Shown here one piece after another: positions 25,714 to 35,668 of a DNA stretch of 64,000 nucleotides. The stretch lies in the NCBI RefSeq assembly GCF_900129225.1, contig NZ_FQUG01000008.1, positions 38,525 to 102,524 of the forward strand, read 5' to 3'. The notes beneath the pieces are model-generated. The model did not search any database. It worked only from the letters and a program-made list of their open reading frames with translations, and had not been told where the DNA came from. Numbering within the stretch: position 1 is the first letter of the stretch; the number at the start of each line of letters is the position of its first letter. Position numbers and translations under genes: made by a program. The DNA comes from Schwartzia succinivorans DSM 10502 (GTDB lineage Bacteria > Bacillota > Negativicutes > Selenomonadales > Selenomonadaceae).

Positions 25714-26964
25714 TTGTTAAGTTCTTTTGGTAGGTGGTACCAGGAAACGGCACTTATAAAGCTTATTGCCGTCGGCCTGATTATCGGTATTGTACTGGCA
25801 GTTACAGCACCACAGGCAGTTCCGGCCGTTAAGATTTTCGGTGATCTTTTCGTCAAGGCTTTGAAGGGCGTCGCCCCTGTACTCGTATTCGTTCTCGTCA
25901 TGAACGCCATGGCACAGAAAAACGCTGATGCCAGCGACGCGATGAAGCCGATTGTCACGCTGTACGTCATCGGCACGTTCCTCGCTTCGCTTGTTGCAGT
26001 CTCGGCATCCTTCCTGTTTCCGACAGAGCTCAAGCTCCAGATTACGGACGCAAAGATTGCTCCGCCATCCGGCATCGTCGAGGTTCTCCACAACGTCATC
26101 ATGAACATCGTTGACAATCCGATTCACGCATTGACGAACGCCAACTACATCGGTATCCTCGCATGGGCTGTACTTCTCGGTATCGCTCTCCACGGCGCGG
26201 GTGACACGACCAAGGAAGCCCTGAAGGACCTTGCCGGTGCCGTAACGAAGGTTGTCCAGTGGGTTATCCGCTTTGCTCCGTTCGGTATCATGGGCCTTGT
26301 TGCTGATGCAATCGGCACCAGCGGTCTTGACGCCCTTCTCGGCTATGCGAAGCTTCTCGTAGTTCTTTTGGGCGCGTTCTTCTTCGTTGCTCTCGTAATG
26401 AATCCGCTTCTCGTATTCTTCAAGCTTCACAGAAATCCGTATCCACTGGTTTTCGCTACGCTCCGTGAAAGCGGAATCTACGCTTTCTTCACAAGAAGCT
26501 CTGCTGCGAACATTCCTGTAAACATGACACTCTGCAAACGCCTCGGGCTGAATCCTGATACATATTCTATCTCGATTCCCCTCGGCGCTACAATCAACAT
26601 GGCAGGCGCGGCAATTACGATTGCTGTTCTTTCACTGGCTGCGGCCCACACCCTCGGCATTCACGTTGACATGCCGACAGCGCTTCTTCTCTGCATCATC
26701 TCCACAGTTGGTGCCTGCGGTGCTTCCGGTGTTGCAGGCGGCTCGCTGCTTCTGATTCCTGTAGCATGCTCCTCCTTCGGTATCAGCAATGATATCGCAA
26801 TGCAGGTAGTAGGTGTAGGCTTCATCATCGGCGTACTTCAGGACTCCTGCGAAACAGCACTCAACAGCTCCAGCGACGTTCTCTTCACTGCTACGGCAGA
26901 GTTCTCCGAGCGCCTGAAAAACGGCACACTCAAGTCCGAGGACATGATTCCAAGAAACCGCTGA
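25714..26964 (+). CDS. sstT: Serine/threonine:sodium symporter, SstT-like
   Basis: 416 residues of the dicarboxylate/amino acid:cation symporter family, with about eight hydrophobic segments and two re-entrant hairpins. Key segments are [14 protein letters not shown] (the SSAAN region that in SstT replaces the serine-rich loop) and [15 protein letters not shown]. The length matches SstT. The TTG start at 25714 has GGGAGAGG six bases upstream; earlier in-frame ATGs lack a ribosome site. A terminator follows at once, so it is monocistronic. Confidence 0.9.
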   Translation: MLSSFGRWYQETALIKLIAVGLIIGIVLAVTAPQAVPAVKIFGDLFVKALKGVAPVLVFVLVMNAMAQKNADASDAMKPIVTLYVIGTFLASLVAVSASFLFPTELKLQITDAKIAPPSGIVEVLHNVIMNIVDNPIHALTNANYIGILAWAVLLGIALHGAGDTTKEALKDLAGAVTKVVQWVIRFAPFGIMGLVADAIGTSGLDALLGYAKLLVVLLGAFFFVALVMNPLLVFFKLHRNPYPLVFATLRESGIYAFFTRSSAANIPVNMTLCKRLGLNPDTYSISIPLGATINMAGAAITIAVLSLAAAHTLGIHVDMPTALLLCIISTVGACGASGVAGGSLLLIPVACSSFGISNDIAMQVVGVGFIIGVLQDSCETALNSSSDVLFTATAEFSERLKNGTLKSEDMIPRNR

Positions 26965-26980
26965 TTAAATGATTACGCAA

Positions 26981-27012
26981 ACAGCCCGCTGCAAACGCAG
27001 CGGGCTGTTTTT
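26981..27012 (+). terminator. Terminator after sstT
   Basis: ACAGCCCGCTGC (26981-26992), loop AAAC, a matching GCAGCGGGCTGT and a T run. Confidence 0.9.
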
Positions 27013-27021
27013 ACTTACATA

Positions 27022-28488
27022 TCAGATTTTTCCTCTTTTATGGTTGCTCAGCTTATCGAGAAGCTTCATACGCATGTCGTAATACCCCGGAGTCATGTCA
27101 AGGTAGTGACGGTGCGGATTGTCGAAGCGCTGCTCCTCAGGCCAGATTTCTTTATCCAGCTGATATTTTACGTACTGCTGGATTTCCTTCAGGCTCGGAA
27201 GCTCTACGCAGCGTTTGCCGTCCTTCATAACGAGCTTCTGCAGGGGCTTTGCCGTGAAGCCTTCAAAGGAGCGTTCCTTCCATGGCTGCTCAGGGTCAAT
27301 GAATTTGTACGGCTTGGAGAAATCCACTGTTTCCTCGGCATCAGCCAGCATGTCCGCGACAGCCTCGCCCTTTTGGTCGTAAATGCGATAGACCTGTTTT
27401 CTTCCCGGGTTTGTGATTTTCTCAACAACCTCAGAGATTTTCATACGCGGCTCGAATTTTCCGTTCTGTTCAACGGCAGAAATCTTGTACACCGCGCCGA
27501 ATACAGGATCGCTCATGGAGGTAATGAGTCTCTCGCCAACACCGAAGCTGTCAATAGGGCCGCCCTGTGCCAGTATGGATGAGATGGTGTATTCATCAAG
27601 GGAGTTTGATACGATAATCTTGCAGTCCTCAAGCCCTGCTTCGTCAAGCATGCAGCGGATGCGTTTTGAAAGGTACGCAAGGTCCCCGGAGTCAATTCTT
27701 ATGCCCTTGAGACGTTTTCCCATTGGCTCAAGTACTTCCTTTGCCGTGCGGATTGCGTTCGGTACACCCGAGTGAAGCACGTCGTAGGTGTCAAGAAGAA
27801 GTACCGTGTTATCAGGATAGCATTCAGCGTATTTGCGGAAGGCCGTGTATTCACTGCCGTAGTACATAACCCAGCTGTGTGCCATGGTGCCGCTTACAGG
27901 TATGCCGAACTGCTGTCCTGCGAGAACCGTCGCCGTACCTACAGCGCCGCCGATATATGCTGCACGGGCACCGTATACCGCAGCATCCATGTTATGGGCG
28001 CGGCGTGCGCCGAAATCCGATACTGCGCGGCCCTGTGCCGCCTGCACGATGCGGTTGGTTTTTGTGGCTATGAGTGACTGGTGATTGACCTGTGCCAATA
28101 TCGCCGTTTCTACAAGCTGGGCGTCAATGAGGGGCGCAACCACCGTGATGCATGGCTCATTCGGATACATGATAGTGCCCTCAGGGAAGGCATACAAATC
28201 TCCGTGAAAGCGGAAATTTTCAAGGTATGTGAGAAAGCTCTCAGGGAACTGGTTAAGAGAGCGGAAGTACTCCACATCCTCCTTGCTGAAATGGAGATTT
28301 TCCACGTATTCGATAACCTGCTCCAGTCCCGCGAAAATCGAATATCCGCCGCCGTCAGGATTTTTCCGTGTGAAAACATCAAAAACAACTCTTTTGGGAT
28401 GCTCTTCATTCTGGAAATAACCGTTTGCCATAGTCATTTCATAAAAATCCATCACCATTGTGATATTGCGTTCTGCATGCTGTGCCAT
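27022..28488 (-). CDS. pncB: Nicotinate phosphoribosyltransferase
   Basis: 488 residues, the usual length of the Firmicutes PncB type. Recognisable segments are DFYEMTMANGYF at the start, FDVFTRKNPDGGGYSIFAGL, the phosphorylated-histidine region GTMAHSWVM, and the substrate-binding KGIRIDSGDLAYLSKRIR. It makes nicotinate mononucleotide from nicotinate, PRPP and ATP in NAD salvage. ATG at 28488 is chosen because AGGAGG lies seven bases upstream; an earlier long in-frame extension is untranslated leader containing the promoter. Confidence 0.93.
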   Translation of the reverse strand: MAQHAERNITMVMDFYEMTMANGYFQNEEHPKRVVFDVFTRKNPDGGGYSIFAGLEQVIEYVENLHFSKEDVEYFRSLNQFPESFLTYLENFRFHGDLYAFPEGTIMYPNEPCITVVAPLIDAQLVETAILAQVNHQSLIATKTNRIVQAAQGRAVSDFGARRAHNMDAAVYGARAAYIGGAVGTATVLAGQQFGIPVSGTMAHSWVMYYGSEYTAFRKYAECYPDNTVLLLDTYDVLHSGVPNAIRTAKEVLEPMGKRLKGIRIDSGDLAYLSKRIRCMLDEAGLEDCKIIVSNSLDEYTISSILAQGGPIDSFGVGERLITSMSDPVFGAVYKISAVEQNGKFEPRMKISEVVEKITNPGRKQVYRIYDQKGEAVADMLADAEETVDFSKPYKFIDPEQPWKERSFEGFTAKPLQKLVMKDGKRCVELPSLKEIQQYVKYQLDKEIWPEEQRFDNPHRHYLDMTPGYYDMRMKLLDKLSNHKRGKI

Positions 28489-28558
28489 GTCCATTCCTCC
28501 TGCTTTTGCAGAGGCCGCACCCATACATGGGGGTGTATTGACTCTGTGTGTTTTTACA

Positions 28559-28587
28559 AGGTTAGCACTTGAACCCTGTCTTGTCAA
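28559..28587 (-). promoter_or_regulatory. Probable pncB promoter
   Basis: On the minus strand TTGACA (28582-28587), 17 bases, then TAACCT (28559-28564). A CACCC/GGGTG hairpin sits in the leader between it and the gene. Confidence 0.5.
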
Positions 28588-28639
28588 TGATTTAAGCTAA
28601 ATATCGAAATATTTTTCTTTCGTATTGCAAAGCCGAACA

Positions 28640-29554
28640 TCAAAGCACTCCACGTCCGTCAAAGGCAGGAACAAATTTTGCCGAAGCAGTTTTTCCTTCC
28701 TGCACGTAGCAGTGCTCAATGCCAAGCTCTGCCGCATAGTCAACCACCGACTCGTATTCAAAGGTAGTGAGTGTGCGGTTTATTTCCTTATAATCCTTCG
28801 CGTGATAAAGAGGTGTGTACTGGTTCATGAGAGAGAGCCACACCTTGTCTCCGAAGCTTTCCCAAAGCCAGTCAATAATGCGCATGCTTTCCTTCCTGCG
28901 CCCCGGGAGGACAAGATGACGGACAAGGACACCCTTTTTCATGACGCCGTCGTCGTCCGTTCTTGGCTCCCCCGTCCGGCTCACCATGGCACGAAGTGCC
29001 TTTTCTGCGCGAGTGAAATAATCCTTTGCATTGGAATACCTTGCGGCGCTGTCGCTGTCTATATATTTGAGGTCAGGAAGATATACGTCAACAAGTCCCG
29101 ATAACGCTTCAACAAGCTCCTCTGTCTCATAGCCGCCTGAATTCCAGACAACAGGGATGGTCAGCCCGACTTTTTTTGCCTCCCGCAGAGCCTCGGCAAT
29201 CTGCGGCGCGTAATGGGTGGGTGTCACCAGATCCAGCGTCGCGGCTCCGCGTCTTTGCTGCTCAAGGAAAATCTCCGCAAGACGCGCTGTATCTACCGCA
29301 ATACCCTTTCCCTCACTTGAAATCTCCGAGTTCTGGCAGAATACACACCTGAGGCTGCAGTGGGAAAAGAATACCGTGCCTGCGCCGTTTTTCCCTGCAA
29401 TGCATGGTTCCTCCCACGGGTGCAGCGACACCAGCGCGATATCCACCTTATCGCCTGATGCTCCGCAGTATCCCTTCTCCCCCGCGAGACGGTTGACTCC
29501 GCAGCTTCTGGGGCAGAGATTGCAGTTCTCCAGATTTTTTATCGTAAGTTCCAT
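28640..29554 (-). CDS. Radical SAM enzyme, PflA-like family (304 aa)
   Basis: The cluster motif is HCSLRCVFCQNSEISS (CxxxCxxC) at about residues 65-75. An N-terminal cysteine set, NCNLCPRSCGVNR and GYCGAS, could hold a further iron-sulfur cluster. This is the COG1313 group, related to pyruvate formate-lyase activating enzymes but with unknown target. It starts 19 bases after the sulfatase-family gene and is probably co-transcribed. AGAGGC precedes the ATG. No glycyl radical enzyme gene is adjacent. Confidence 0.87.
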   Translation of the reverse strand: MELTIKNLENCNLCPRSCGVNRLAGEKGYCGASGDKVDIALVSLHPWEEPCIAGKNGAGTVFFSHCSLRCVFCQNSEISSEGKGIAVDTARLAEIFLEQQRRGAATLDLVTPTHYAPQIAEALREAKKVGLTIPVVWNSGGYETEELVEALSGLVDVYLPDLKYIDSDSAARYSNAKDYFTRAEKALRAMVSRTGEPRTDDDGVMKKGVLVRHLVLPGRRKESMRIIDWLWESFGDKVWLSLMNQYTPLYHAKDYKEINRTLTTFEYESVVDYAAELGIEHCYVQEGKTASAKFVPAFDGRGVL

Positions 29555-29573
29555 AGTCTGCCTCTTTCAGCGC

Positions 29574-31598
29574 TCATTCTCTTCCAATCAGCTTCGTTTC
29601 GTCGAGAATCGGTCCGTATTTCGCCCGATACCATGATATGCTCCTTATTGCGTTGATATAGTCCTGCAGCGCCTCTTCATTGATTGAAGCAGGCGTGCTT
29701 CTCCCGTCAAAGCTTTCCGGAACAAGAGGCACGGTATCTGCCTTTCCGATGGCATTTTCAGTCACCCAGAGCATATAGTTTACACCGTATTTATTCTTCA
29801 TCATGCTCTGCCCAAGGGCGTGATATGTGAAACCCTCCGGCGCGATAAGCTCGATTATCGTCGGCATTACATCAATCTGGCTTCCTGCCGCCTGCTCAGG
29901 CAGCATGTACTGACGTACGCCTTTTCCTGTCATGATGAAGGGCACCGTGAACCGCTCGTATGTGGGTGGTGTCTTTTGAATGTTGTATCTGTCTGCATGG
30001 TCTCCGATTATGACGAAAAGGCTGTCGGGGAATTTCTTTTTCGCGTCCTTGATGAATTTTGAAAGCTCTCTGTCAGCATACCAGTAATGGCCAAGCTCCC
30101 TGAGAAGCTCCTCATCCTCCCGGGCGTTTTGGGGGAGAGCCTGCCGTGTTTTTTCTTTATCGAAGCCTTTTCCTTCTACATCAATACCGTAGGGGGAATG
30201 ATTGGATACGTTCAAAATGACGTGCAGCCCCGCCTCGTCAGCTTTTACCGTATTCAGTATCTTCGCGTAAAGGTATTCGTCATCTACTCCCCATACGCTC
30301 CGCGGCACGTCGCCGATGTCGCCCTCGCTGTAGAAACGGTCGTAGCCCTGTGCCTTTACAAAGGCCCCTATACGCTCCCATGACGCAGGCCCGGCATACC
30401 AGAATTCCGTAGTATAGCCAAGCTCCTTAAACTGCGGTGCAGGTGCAGTGGAATATGGCTCCGCAAATGCCTCAGGCATTGTTGTAAGATAAAGGTTCGC
30501 GTCCGCAAAGCCTGTCGTGATTCCTGTAACAGCGGATATCGTAGCGCCGCCGTTGGGAAGAAACGAGCTGCAGTAGGCACTGTCAGATCCGTTTATTATT
30601 TCCCTCGTTCCGTCCGCTATATGAAGCTCCTTGTATTTGGAAAGGAGGGGCCAGTTTGCAAAGCTCTCACCTATAATGACAAAGATGTGCTTCGGCTTTT
30701 CTATTTTCCCGCCTTTGGCAGTACGGGTGAGGTATACATCCAGGTCATCGGTATCCGCGGGACGGTTCGCCAGCTTTGCCGCCAGCCTGCGCACCTCATC
30801 CGTGGTGAAATCAAGACCGTTGCAGGCCAGCAGTCTGTGGTTCATGGTATAGCCTCTGTACACCGCCTGCGCATCGTCAAGCACCGCTTCATTCAAAAGG
30901 GGATCCCGTGTCACACCGGCGTTCTCCCAGTCAACCGCTGTCTGCCAGCCGAAACTTCCTCCGAAAACAGAGAGCTGCACAAGAAAGCCTATGCCGACGA
31001 CGGTCACCCCGCGGCACACCCAAAGCGCAGTTCCGCTCAGAGACTGAAGCGGCATTTCCCATTCGATAAAAGCGGTGGACAGCCGCCAAAGCACATACGC
31101 CAAAAGACATGCCGCCGCGAAGCGCAGAGGCAGGTTGTACTCATATACGAGCGACAGAAACAGCGCCCACACATCATCATTTGCGGTGTTGAAAAGGAGC
31201 TGATTGTAGCCCGAATGAAACTGACGGTAATAGGGAAACCGTCCGATAAAACCGATAGATAAAATCAGAAGGCCGATTCCGTGCAGGATGCGAAGAACAT
31301 ATTTTGCTGCCGTATCAGAAACAAGCGACAGCACTGCCGCAGGAGCAAAGACCGCAAGAGCAAAACCGCCTGCCGTCTGCATGCTGAGCCTAAAGCCTCT
31401 CCAAAGCGCTGTGAACACATCACCCGTGCCTGTCTCAGGAAGCATATACTCCGTCATTCCTGCTATAAATAAAATACGGAAAAGAGAAAGCACCAAGGCA
31501 TACACAAAATATACCTTCAGTCCACGCTCTATTTCCAAAAACAATTTCTCTCCCGGCTGGCGGAACACTCCGCCCTCCGCATGCTGTTCTATCCGCAC
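29574..31598 (-). CDS. LTA-synthase/phosphoglycerol-transferase-like sulfatase-fold membrane protein (674 aa)
   Basis: Five N-terminal hydrophobic segments (about residues 28-225) anchor a large outer domain of the alkaline phosphatase/sulfatase superfamily. Metal-site segments are visible: HIFVIIGESFANWP with the ESF region, NVSNHSPY, and FVIIGDHADR. The start is GTG at 31598 with AGGAGG seven bases upstream. In monoderms such enzymes polymerise lipoteichoic acid; in a diderm a phosphoglycerol or phosphoethanolamine transfer to an envelope glycan or lipid is more likely. The substrate is inferred, not shown. Confidence 0.85.
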   Translation of the reverse strand: MRIEQHAEGGVFRQPGEKLFLEIERGLKVYFVYALVLSLFRILFIAGMTEYMLPETGTGDVFTALWRGFRLSMQTAGGFALAVFAPAAVLSLVSDTAAKYVLRILHGIGLLILSIGFIGRFPYYRQFHSGYNQLLFNTANDDVWALFLSLVYEYNLPLRFAAACLLAYVLWRLSTAFIEWEMPLQSLSGTALWVCRGVTVVGIGFLVQLSVFGGSFGWQTAVDWENAGVTRDPLLNEAVLDDAQAVYRGYTMNHRLLACNGLDFTTDEVRRLAAKLANRPADTDDLDVYLTRTAKGGKIEKPKHIFVIIGESFANWPLLSKYKELHIADGTREIINGSDSAYCSSFLPNGGATISAVTGITTGFADANLYLTTMPEAFAEPYSTAPAPQFKELGYTTEFWYAGPASWERIGAFVKAQGYDRFYSEGDIGDVPRSVWGVDDEYLYAKILNTVKADEAGLHVILNVSNHSPYGIDVEGKGFDKEKTRQALPQNAREDEELLRELGHYWYADRELSKFIKDAKKKFPDSLFVIIGDHADRYNIQKTPPTYERFTVPFIMTGKGVRQYMLPEQAAGSQIDVMPTIIELIAPEGFTYHALGQSMMKNKYGVNYMLWVTENAIGKADTVPLVPESFDGRSTPASINEEALQDYINAIRSISWYRAKYGPILDETKLIGRE

Positions 31599-31667
31599 GC
31601 TTTTTCCTCCTTAATAAATCTATTTCACATTTTAACGCAGGGAAAGAAAGTTTTGCAACATGAAAAA

Positions 31668-31691
31668 GCGGTGACGCTTTCGCGCCACCGC
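31668..31691 (-). terminator. Terminator after the chemotaxis receptor gene
   Basis: GCGGTGGCGC pairs with GCGTCACCGC on the minus strand, followed by TTTTTC. Confidence 0.85.
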
Positions 31692-31707
31692 CTTTGAATA
31701 ATCTGTA

Positions 31708-33411
31708 TCAGAATTTGAATCTCTGGAGAGCAAGCTGCAAATCCTGTGCAAGCTGCGCCAGCGCGTCGCTTGCGGATGCAATCTCTTCTGCGGATGCGGA
31801 CTGCTCTTCCGTGGATGCGGAAACCGTCTGCATCTGATCCGAAACCTTCTTTGCTCCGTCGTCGATTGCGTTCATTTCCATCGCAATGCCCTCTGCCTGT
31901 GTTGCTACACCTGCAACAGCCTCGGACATGGTTGCGACCTTGTTGGATACCTCGTCGATGTTGTTCTTGATGCTGTCGAACACAGCACGGAGACCTTCAA
32001 CAGACTGAGCACCCTCGATAACCGCCGAGCGGCCTTCCTGCATGGAAGCAACAGCGCTCGTGGTATCGCTCTGAATCGTACCGATAAGGTCTGCAATCTG
32101 CTGAGCTGCAGTCTGGGACTGCTCAGCAAGCTTTCTGACCTCTTCTGCGACGACTGCGAATCCGCGGCCGTGCTCACCTGCGCGAGCTGCCTCAATAGCG
32201 GCATTGAGCGCCAGGAGATTCGTCTGACCTGCGATACCGGAAATAGTATCAACGATTGTACCGATTTCCTTGGAGCGTTCGCCAAGCTTATCGACGATAG
32301 CAGCCGTATCGGTAACTGTTGTTTCAACGTTCTTAATCTGGTTAACGGAGGAATCAATCTCGCTGCGTCCGTTTGCAGCCTCATCAGCAGCCGATGCAGA
32401 GTTTCTTGCAACAAGCTCTGCCTGACTGCGCATCTCGTCTACAGATGCGGAAATCATGGATACCTTTTCATTACCGCCGTCAACAGCAGTCTGCTGGTCG
32501 CTTACGACGTTGGCTGCATCGGATACGGACTCGGCAACCTGCATTGCAACCTTTGCGGTCTGTGAGGAGTTCGCCGTGAGCTCCTCGGAGGATGCCGCAA
32601 TCTGCTCGCTGGACTCTGCGATGCGGCGCATAAACTTGTTCAGTGATTCGCGCATCGCAAAGAGGGCACGCTGTGCATCGCCGAACTCATCGCCGCGGCT
32701 CGTGTCTCTGTTATCCATACGGAAATCGCCGTCTTTAAGCTTGACGCAGTCAGCAATCATCTCTGTAAGAGGTGAAGTGATTGCCTTGATGAGCATTACG
32801 CTCAGGAGGCCGAGGATTACGACGGCAACAACCGTGATGACAACCATGGACATGATAGCATTGCGGTTCTCCGTCTCATTTTCGTTGTTGATTTTTGCGG
32901 CATTCTCTTCCGATGCCTTCAGGAGGTTGTTCAGCTTGTCGCGGAGGTCAGCAGTTTCTTTCCTGGCAGTACGGTTGTACTCAGCCAACGCTTCCTGAGA
33001 CTGACCTTTGGAAGCGATATCCATAACCGTTTCCATGGACTTGCGGTAACGGTCCCAGTTTGCCTTCGCGTCCTTTACAGGACCCTGCATTTCAGGAACA
33101 GCATTTGCAAGAGTCTCGTATTCAGCCCATTCCTTCTCATACTTGGCAATCTGCTTCTTTGCTCCTGCGACAACCTCCGTTGCGCGCGGAGGATCTGCGA
33201 TTGCCTGATAGGTTCTTACCTGAATAACACGCATTGCATCAATCTCATCACCGAGAATACGTATGGCCTGCAGCTTCTTCGAGTACATGTTGTCCATACC
33301 TTCTCCTGCTTTGGAGAGTGACGACCAGCCGCGGAAGCCGATGATTGCCATACCAAGGAAAGCAATAACGACGAGCAGCAGGATTTTGTACGCTACCTTT
33401 ACATTGTTCAT
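31708..33411 (-). CDS. Methyl-accepting chemotaxis protein (567 aa)
   Basis: Two transmembrane helices (about 7-27 and 190-212) enclose a four-helix-bundle sensing domain. HAMP follows (about 212-265), and then the signalling coiled coil with the conserved hairpin tip [20 protein letters not shown]. Its length is typical. ATG at 33411 is used because AGAGGGGG and AAGGA lie just before it; upstream in-frame codons lie in a structured leader. No ligand can be assigned and no che genes are in the window. Confidence 0.93.
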   Translation of the reverse strand: MNNVKVAYKILLLVVIAFLGMAIIGFRGWSSLSKAGEGMDNMYSKKLQAIRILGDEIDAMRVIQVRTYQAIADPPRATEVVAGAKKQIAKYEKEWAEYETLANAVPEMQGPVKDAKANWDRYRKSMETVMDIASKGQSQEALAEYNRTARKETADLRDKLNNLLKASEENAAKINNENETENRNAIMSMVVITVVAVVILGLLSVMLIKAITSPLTEMIADCVKLKDGDFRMDNRDTSRGDEFGDAQRALFAMRESLNKFMRRIAESSEQIAASSEELTANSSQTAKVAMQVAESVSDAANVVSDQQTAVDGGNEKVSMISASVDEMRSQAELVARNSASAADEAANGRSEIDSSVNQIKNVETTVTDTAAIVDKLGERSKEIGTIVDTISGIAGQTNLLALNAAIEAARAGEHGRGFAVVAEEVRKLAEQSQTAAQQIADLIGTIQSDTTSAVASMQEGRSAVIEGAQSVEGLRAVFDSIKNNIDEVSNKVATMSEAVAGVATQAEGIAMEMNAIDDGAKKVSDQMQTVSASTEEQSASAEEIASASDALAQLAQDLQLALQRFKF

Positions 33412-33419
33412 TCCTTCTA

Positions 33420-33500
33420 CCCCCTCTTTATGAGTCCTTTTGGCTATACCGCTCCGCGTACGCACCCAGGATATGCTTGGCAGAGAAAAACCCAACCGGT
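33420..33500 (-). promoter_or_regulatory. Structured leader upstream of the chemotaxis receptor
   Basis: In the minus-strand leader GCTACACCG pairs (one mismatch) with CGGTATAGC about 50 bases later, enclosing TTGG/CCAA. The fold does not match a riboswitch class known to me. A TATAAT lies just upstream. Confidence 0.3.
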
Positions 33501-33695
33501 GTAGCTATACTTGTCTCCATTATAACTCTATTATCAAAAATTTTCTATAGTCAAAATTAGAATAATAGTACTAGTCTGAAAAAAGGATATTTTGATTTTA
33601 TGTCGAAATTTTATCATGTGTGTTGCATATTCCTCGCTTCTGCAGCACCCTTTCAAAATTAAAATTCACTATTCTGAACGGAAAGGAGTCTTTTT

Positions 33696-34262
33696 TTGCT
33701 CGCTACATTTCCTTCATATAATGAAGCAATTAACATTTTTAAAAACATTACACTGCCTGCAGAGACAAAAGCATTTGCCCTTCAGCTCTCCCACGTCATG
33801 CGAAGCTTCGCGCTGCTGCGCGGTCGCGAAGAGCTTTCTGAGGGATGGGCTGCGGCAGGACTTCTGTACGCTGCCTGCTCCGAAGGAACCCTTCCCTATG
33901 ATGAGCTAAAAAATACCGGTGCAAACGAGGGATTTCTCTCGCTTCTGAAGCTAAAGAATATTCCTCCGATGGCAGAGCCGCCGACCGCGTCCCAGGAGCT
34001 GGGTGCTGTGCTGGTAACTGCAGCGCCTCTCGTGCATCTCATATCAGAGACCATGCGTGTGCAGAACACCGCCCCGAAGAATCTCAAGGTATCCGCCATA
34101 CAGAAGCGTTTTATGGACAAAACCTTTCTGCCGTCGGTTGACCGCCAGCTGATACGAGACGGAGCGAAGCAGCTGCACTGGGAAATAGGCAATCTGACCT
34201 CAAAGGCTATATCAGCCATCCGTGAAAATGAGTCCGCCATAAGGCAGGCGCTGAAAAATTGA
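33696..34262 (+). CDS. Hypothetical helical protein (188 aa)
   Basis: No signal peptide or membrane segment. The sequence is largely helical with a hydrophobic middle (LGAVLVTAAPLVHLISETM). The TTG start at 33696 has AAAGGAG about seven bases upstream, which decides the frame. It is monocistronic, divergent from the chemotaxis receptor, and followed by a bidirectional terminator. No family is recognised. Confidence 0.7.
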   Translation: MLATFPSYNEAINIFKNITLPAETKAFALQLSHVMRSFALLRGREELSEGWAAAGLLYAACSEGTLPYDELKNTGANEGFLSLLKLKNIPPMAEPPTASQELGAVLVTAAPLVHLISETMRVQNTAPKNLKVSAIQKRFMDKTFLPSVDRQLIRDGAKQLHWEIGNLTSKAISAIRENESAIRQALKN

Positions 34263-34279
34263 TTGTGATTCAAACAAAA

Positions 34280-34320
34280 GAGAGGCTGTGCCAAAGGAAA
34301 TTCCTTCGGCACAGCCTCTT
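34280..34320. terminator. Bidirectional terminator between convergent genes
   Basis: AGAGGCTGTGCC pairs with GGCACAGCCTCT with an inner AAGGAA/TTCCTT stem; it separates the convergent genes ending at 34262 and 34319. Confidence 0.8.
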
Positions 34321-35326
34321 AATATTCCTGACGTGCAAGAGCACTTTCAAGCTCCGCTTCGCTGATTCGGGGATTTTTTATATATTTTCCTGCCCTGCGT
34401 TCCCATTCCAGAGCCTTGTACTCGCTTTCCTGCATACGCATCGTATACGCCATAAACTCACAGAGTCTGGCAAGATAACGGCAGGTAGAGCCGTAATGAA
34501 GCGGCACATCCCAAAGACCTCTGTAGTTTGCAAGGGAAAGCGCCTTGTCAAAGGTCACACGGGCAATCTGCCATGCCTCCTGGCGCAGAGGAGAAAGCGG
34601 AGGTGCTGACTGGTATATAGCCCACTGGCAGTCCCCTGCCTTTGCCGTCGCACTGAACTGTTTTTCATAAAAACGGATGTCCTGATTGACCTCTGCAAAC
34701 TGCTCCGCTTCCTTTATCGCACAGTCATAGGCCTCACGGTACTCTCCGTTTTTCCAGTGCATAAGCCCGATAAGCCCGAAGCTTCCGCCAACCTGCTGCG
34801 GAGACTGGGCATAGCCCAGGGACTGATGGGCGTATGTCATCGCTTCTGCAGAATTATCGCGATCGAGGGCACTGGCAAGCTGAAAAAGAACATTCCAGCG
34901 GTCATTTTTTTCAACTGCATTATCAAGCGCCGCCTTATAGTAGGAATATGACAGCAGCTTGTCCTTGTCCGCCTGCTGCTCCGCAAGAGCAAGCAGCGTT
35001 TCCACGGATTCAAATACAAGGTTTCTGTCGTAGGCAAGCCTTCCTACGTGAAACGACATTTTCGGACGCTCAGGAAGCTCAGGCGCGGGAAGCGACTCCA
35101 TATCAGGCTCCTCGTAGAGCCAATAGAATCTTGCCAGATACCCCATACCGCCCATAACCGCAAGACAGACAACCACTGTCCCCGGGCGGGTTCCGCCGTC
35201 ATCTCCCAAAGAGCCTGTAATCAAAAGCAAAAAAACAAGCAGTATTCCACCGGCAAGACAGCCGGCGATAATTTTATATGTTTCCTTGGGCAGCTCCTTT
35301 GTCGTCGCCCTCACCCCACAGTTCAT
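34319..35326 (-). CDS. Membrane protein with TPR-like helical domain (335 aa)
   Basis: Two hydrophobic segments (about 19-40 and 50-68) are followed by a charged segment and a helical domain with tetratricopeptide-like pairs (NVLFQLASALDRDNSAEAM, GLIGLMHWKNGEYREAYDCA). The ATG at 35326 has only a weak AAAAGAAG upstream, so the start is uncertain. No enzyme motif is seen. It stands alone, converging with the hypothetical gene at 33696. Confidence 0.7.
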   Translation of the reverse strand: MNCGVRATTKELPKETYKIIAGCLAGGILLVFLLLITGSLGDDGGTRPGTVVVCLAVMGGMGYLARFYWLYEEPDMESLPAPELPERPKMSFHVGRLAYDRNLVFESVETLLALAEQQADKDKLLSYSYYKAALDNAVEKNDRWNVLFQLASALDRDNSAEAMTYAHQSLGYAQSPQQVGGSFGLIGLMHWKNGEYREAYDCAIKEAEQFAEVNQDIRFYEKQFSATAKAGDCQWAIYQSAPPLSPLRQEAWQIARVTFDKALSLANYRGLWDVPLHYGSTCRYLARLCEFMAYTMRMQESEYKALEWERRAGKYIKNPRISEAELESALARQEY

Positions 35327-35403
35327 AAAAATAAAAAACTTCTTTTCATCTAATATATAACAATAACATATTCGCCGTAAAGTATGAAAATCCTCTAAAA
35401 AAC

Positions 35404-35431
35404 AAAAAGCACCGCATGAGCAGTGCTTTTT
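35404..35431. terminator. Hairpin terminator
   Basis: AAAAAGCAC (35404-35412) pairs with GTGCTTTTT (35423-35431), with T-rich tails on both sides. Confidence 0.65.
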
Positions 35432-35481
35432 GCCGATATAGATGAGTTCTGCCGATTAACAGCAGGTATGAGAGAGCTTCA

Positions 35482-35668
35482 TTATAACGCCTTTGTTCCA
35501 GTTTTGCCAAAGGCAAAACTTCCTCTGTCAGCGTTTTGCCAATGGCACTAGCTTCGCGTCGCGCGAGGCGGGAGATATGCTCACCGCCTGTTATTAGTCC
35601 CAGCCCCCACTTACGACGCGCAGCTAGTCCTTTAGGGCAGAAGTGGGGGACATCTTTTGCCGAGTTAC
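35482..35668 (+). repeat. R2 repeat, copy 2 (longest)
   Basis: It has the same three hairpins as copy 1 with two extra insertions: GCGTTTTGCCAATGGCACTA before the middle hairpin (shared with copy 3), and GACGCGCAGCTAGTCC plus following bases inside the last hairpin loop. Its final GTTA overlaps the stop codon of the Amt-PII gene. Confidence 0.85.

Noticed and set aside
33420..33500. Cyclic-di-GMP-I riboswitch before the chemotaxis receptor
   Set aside because: The conserved core sequences of that class are not present.
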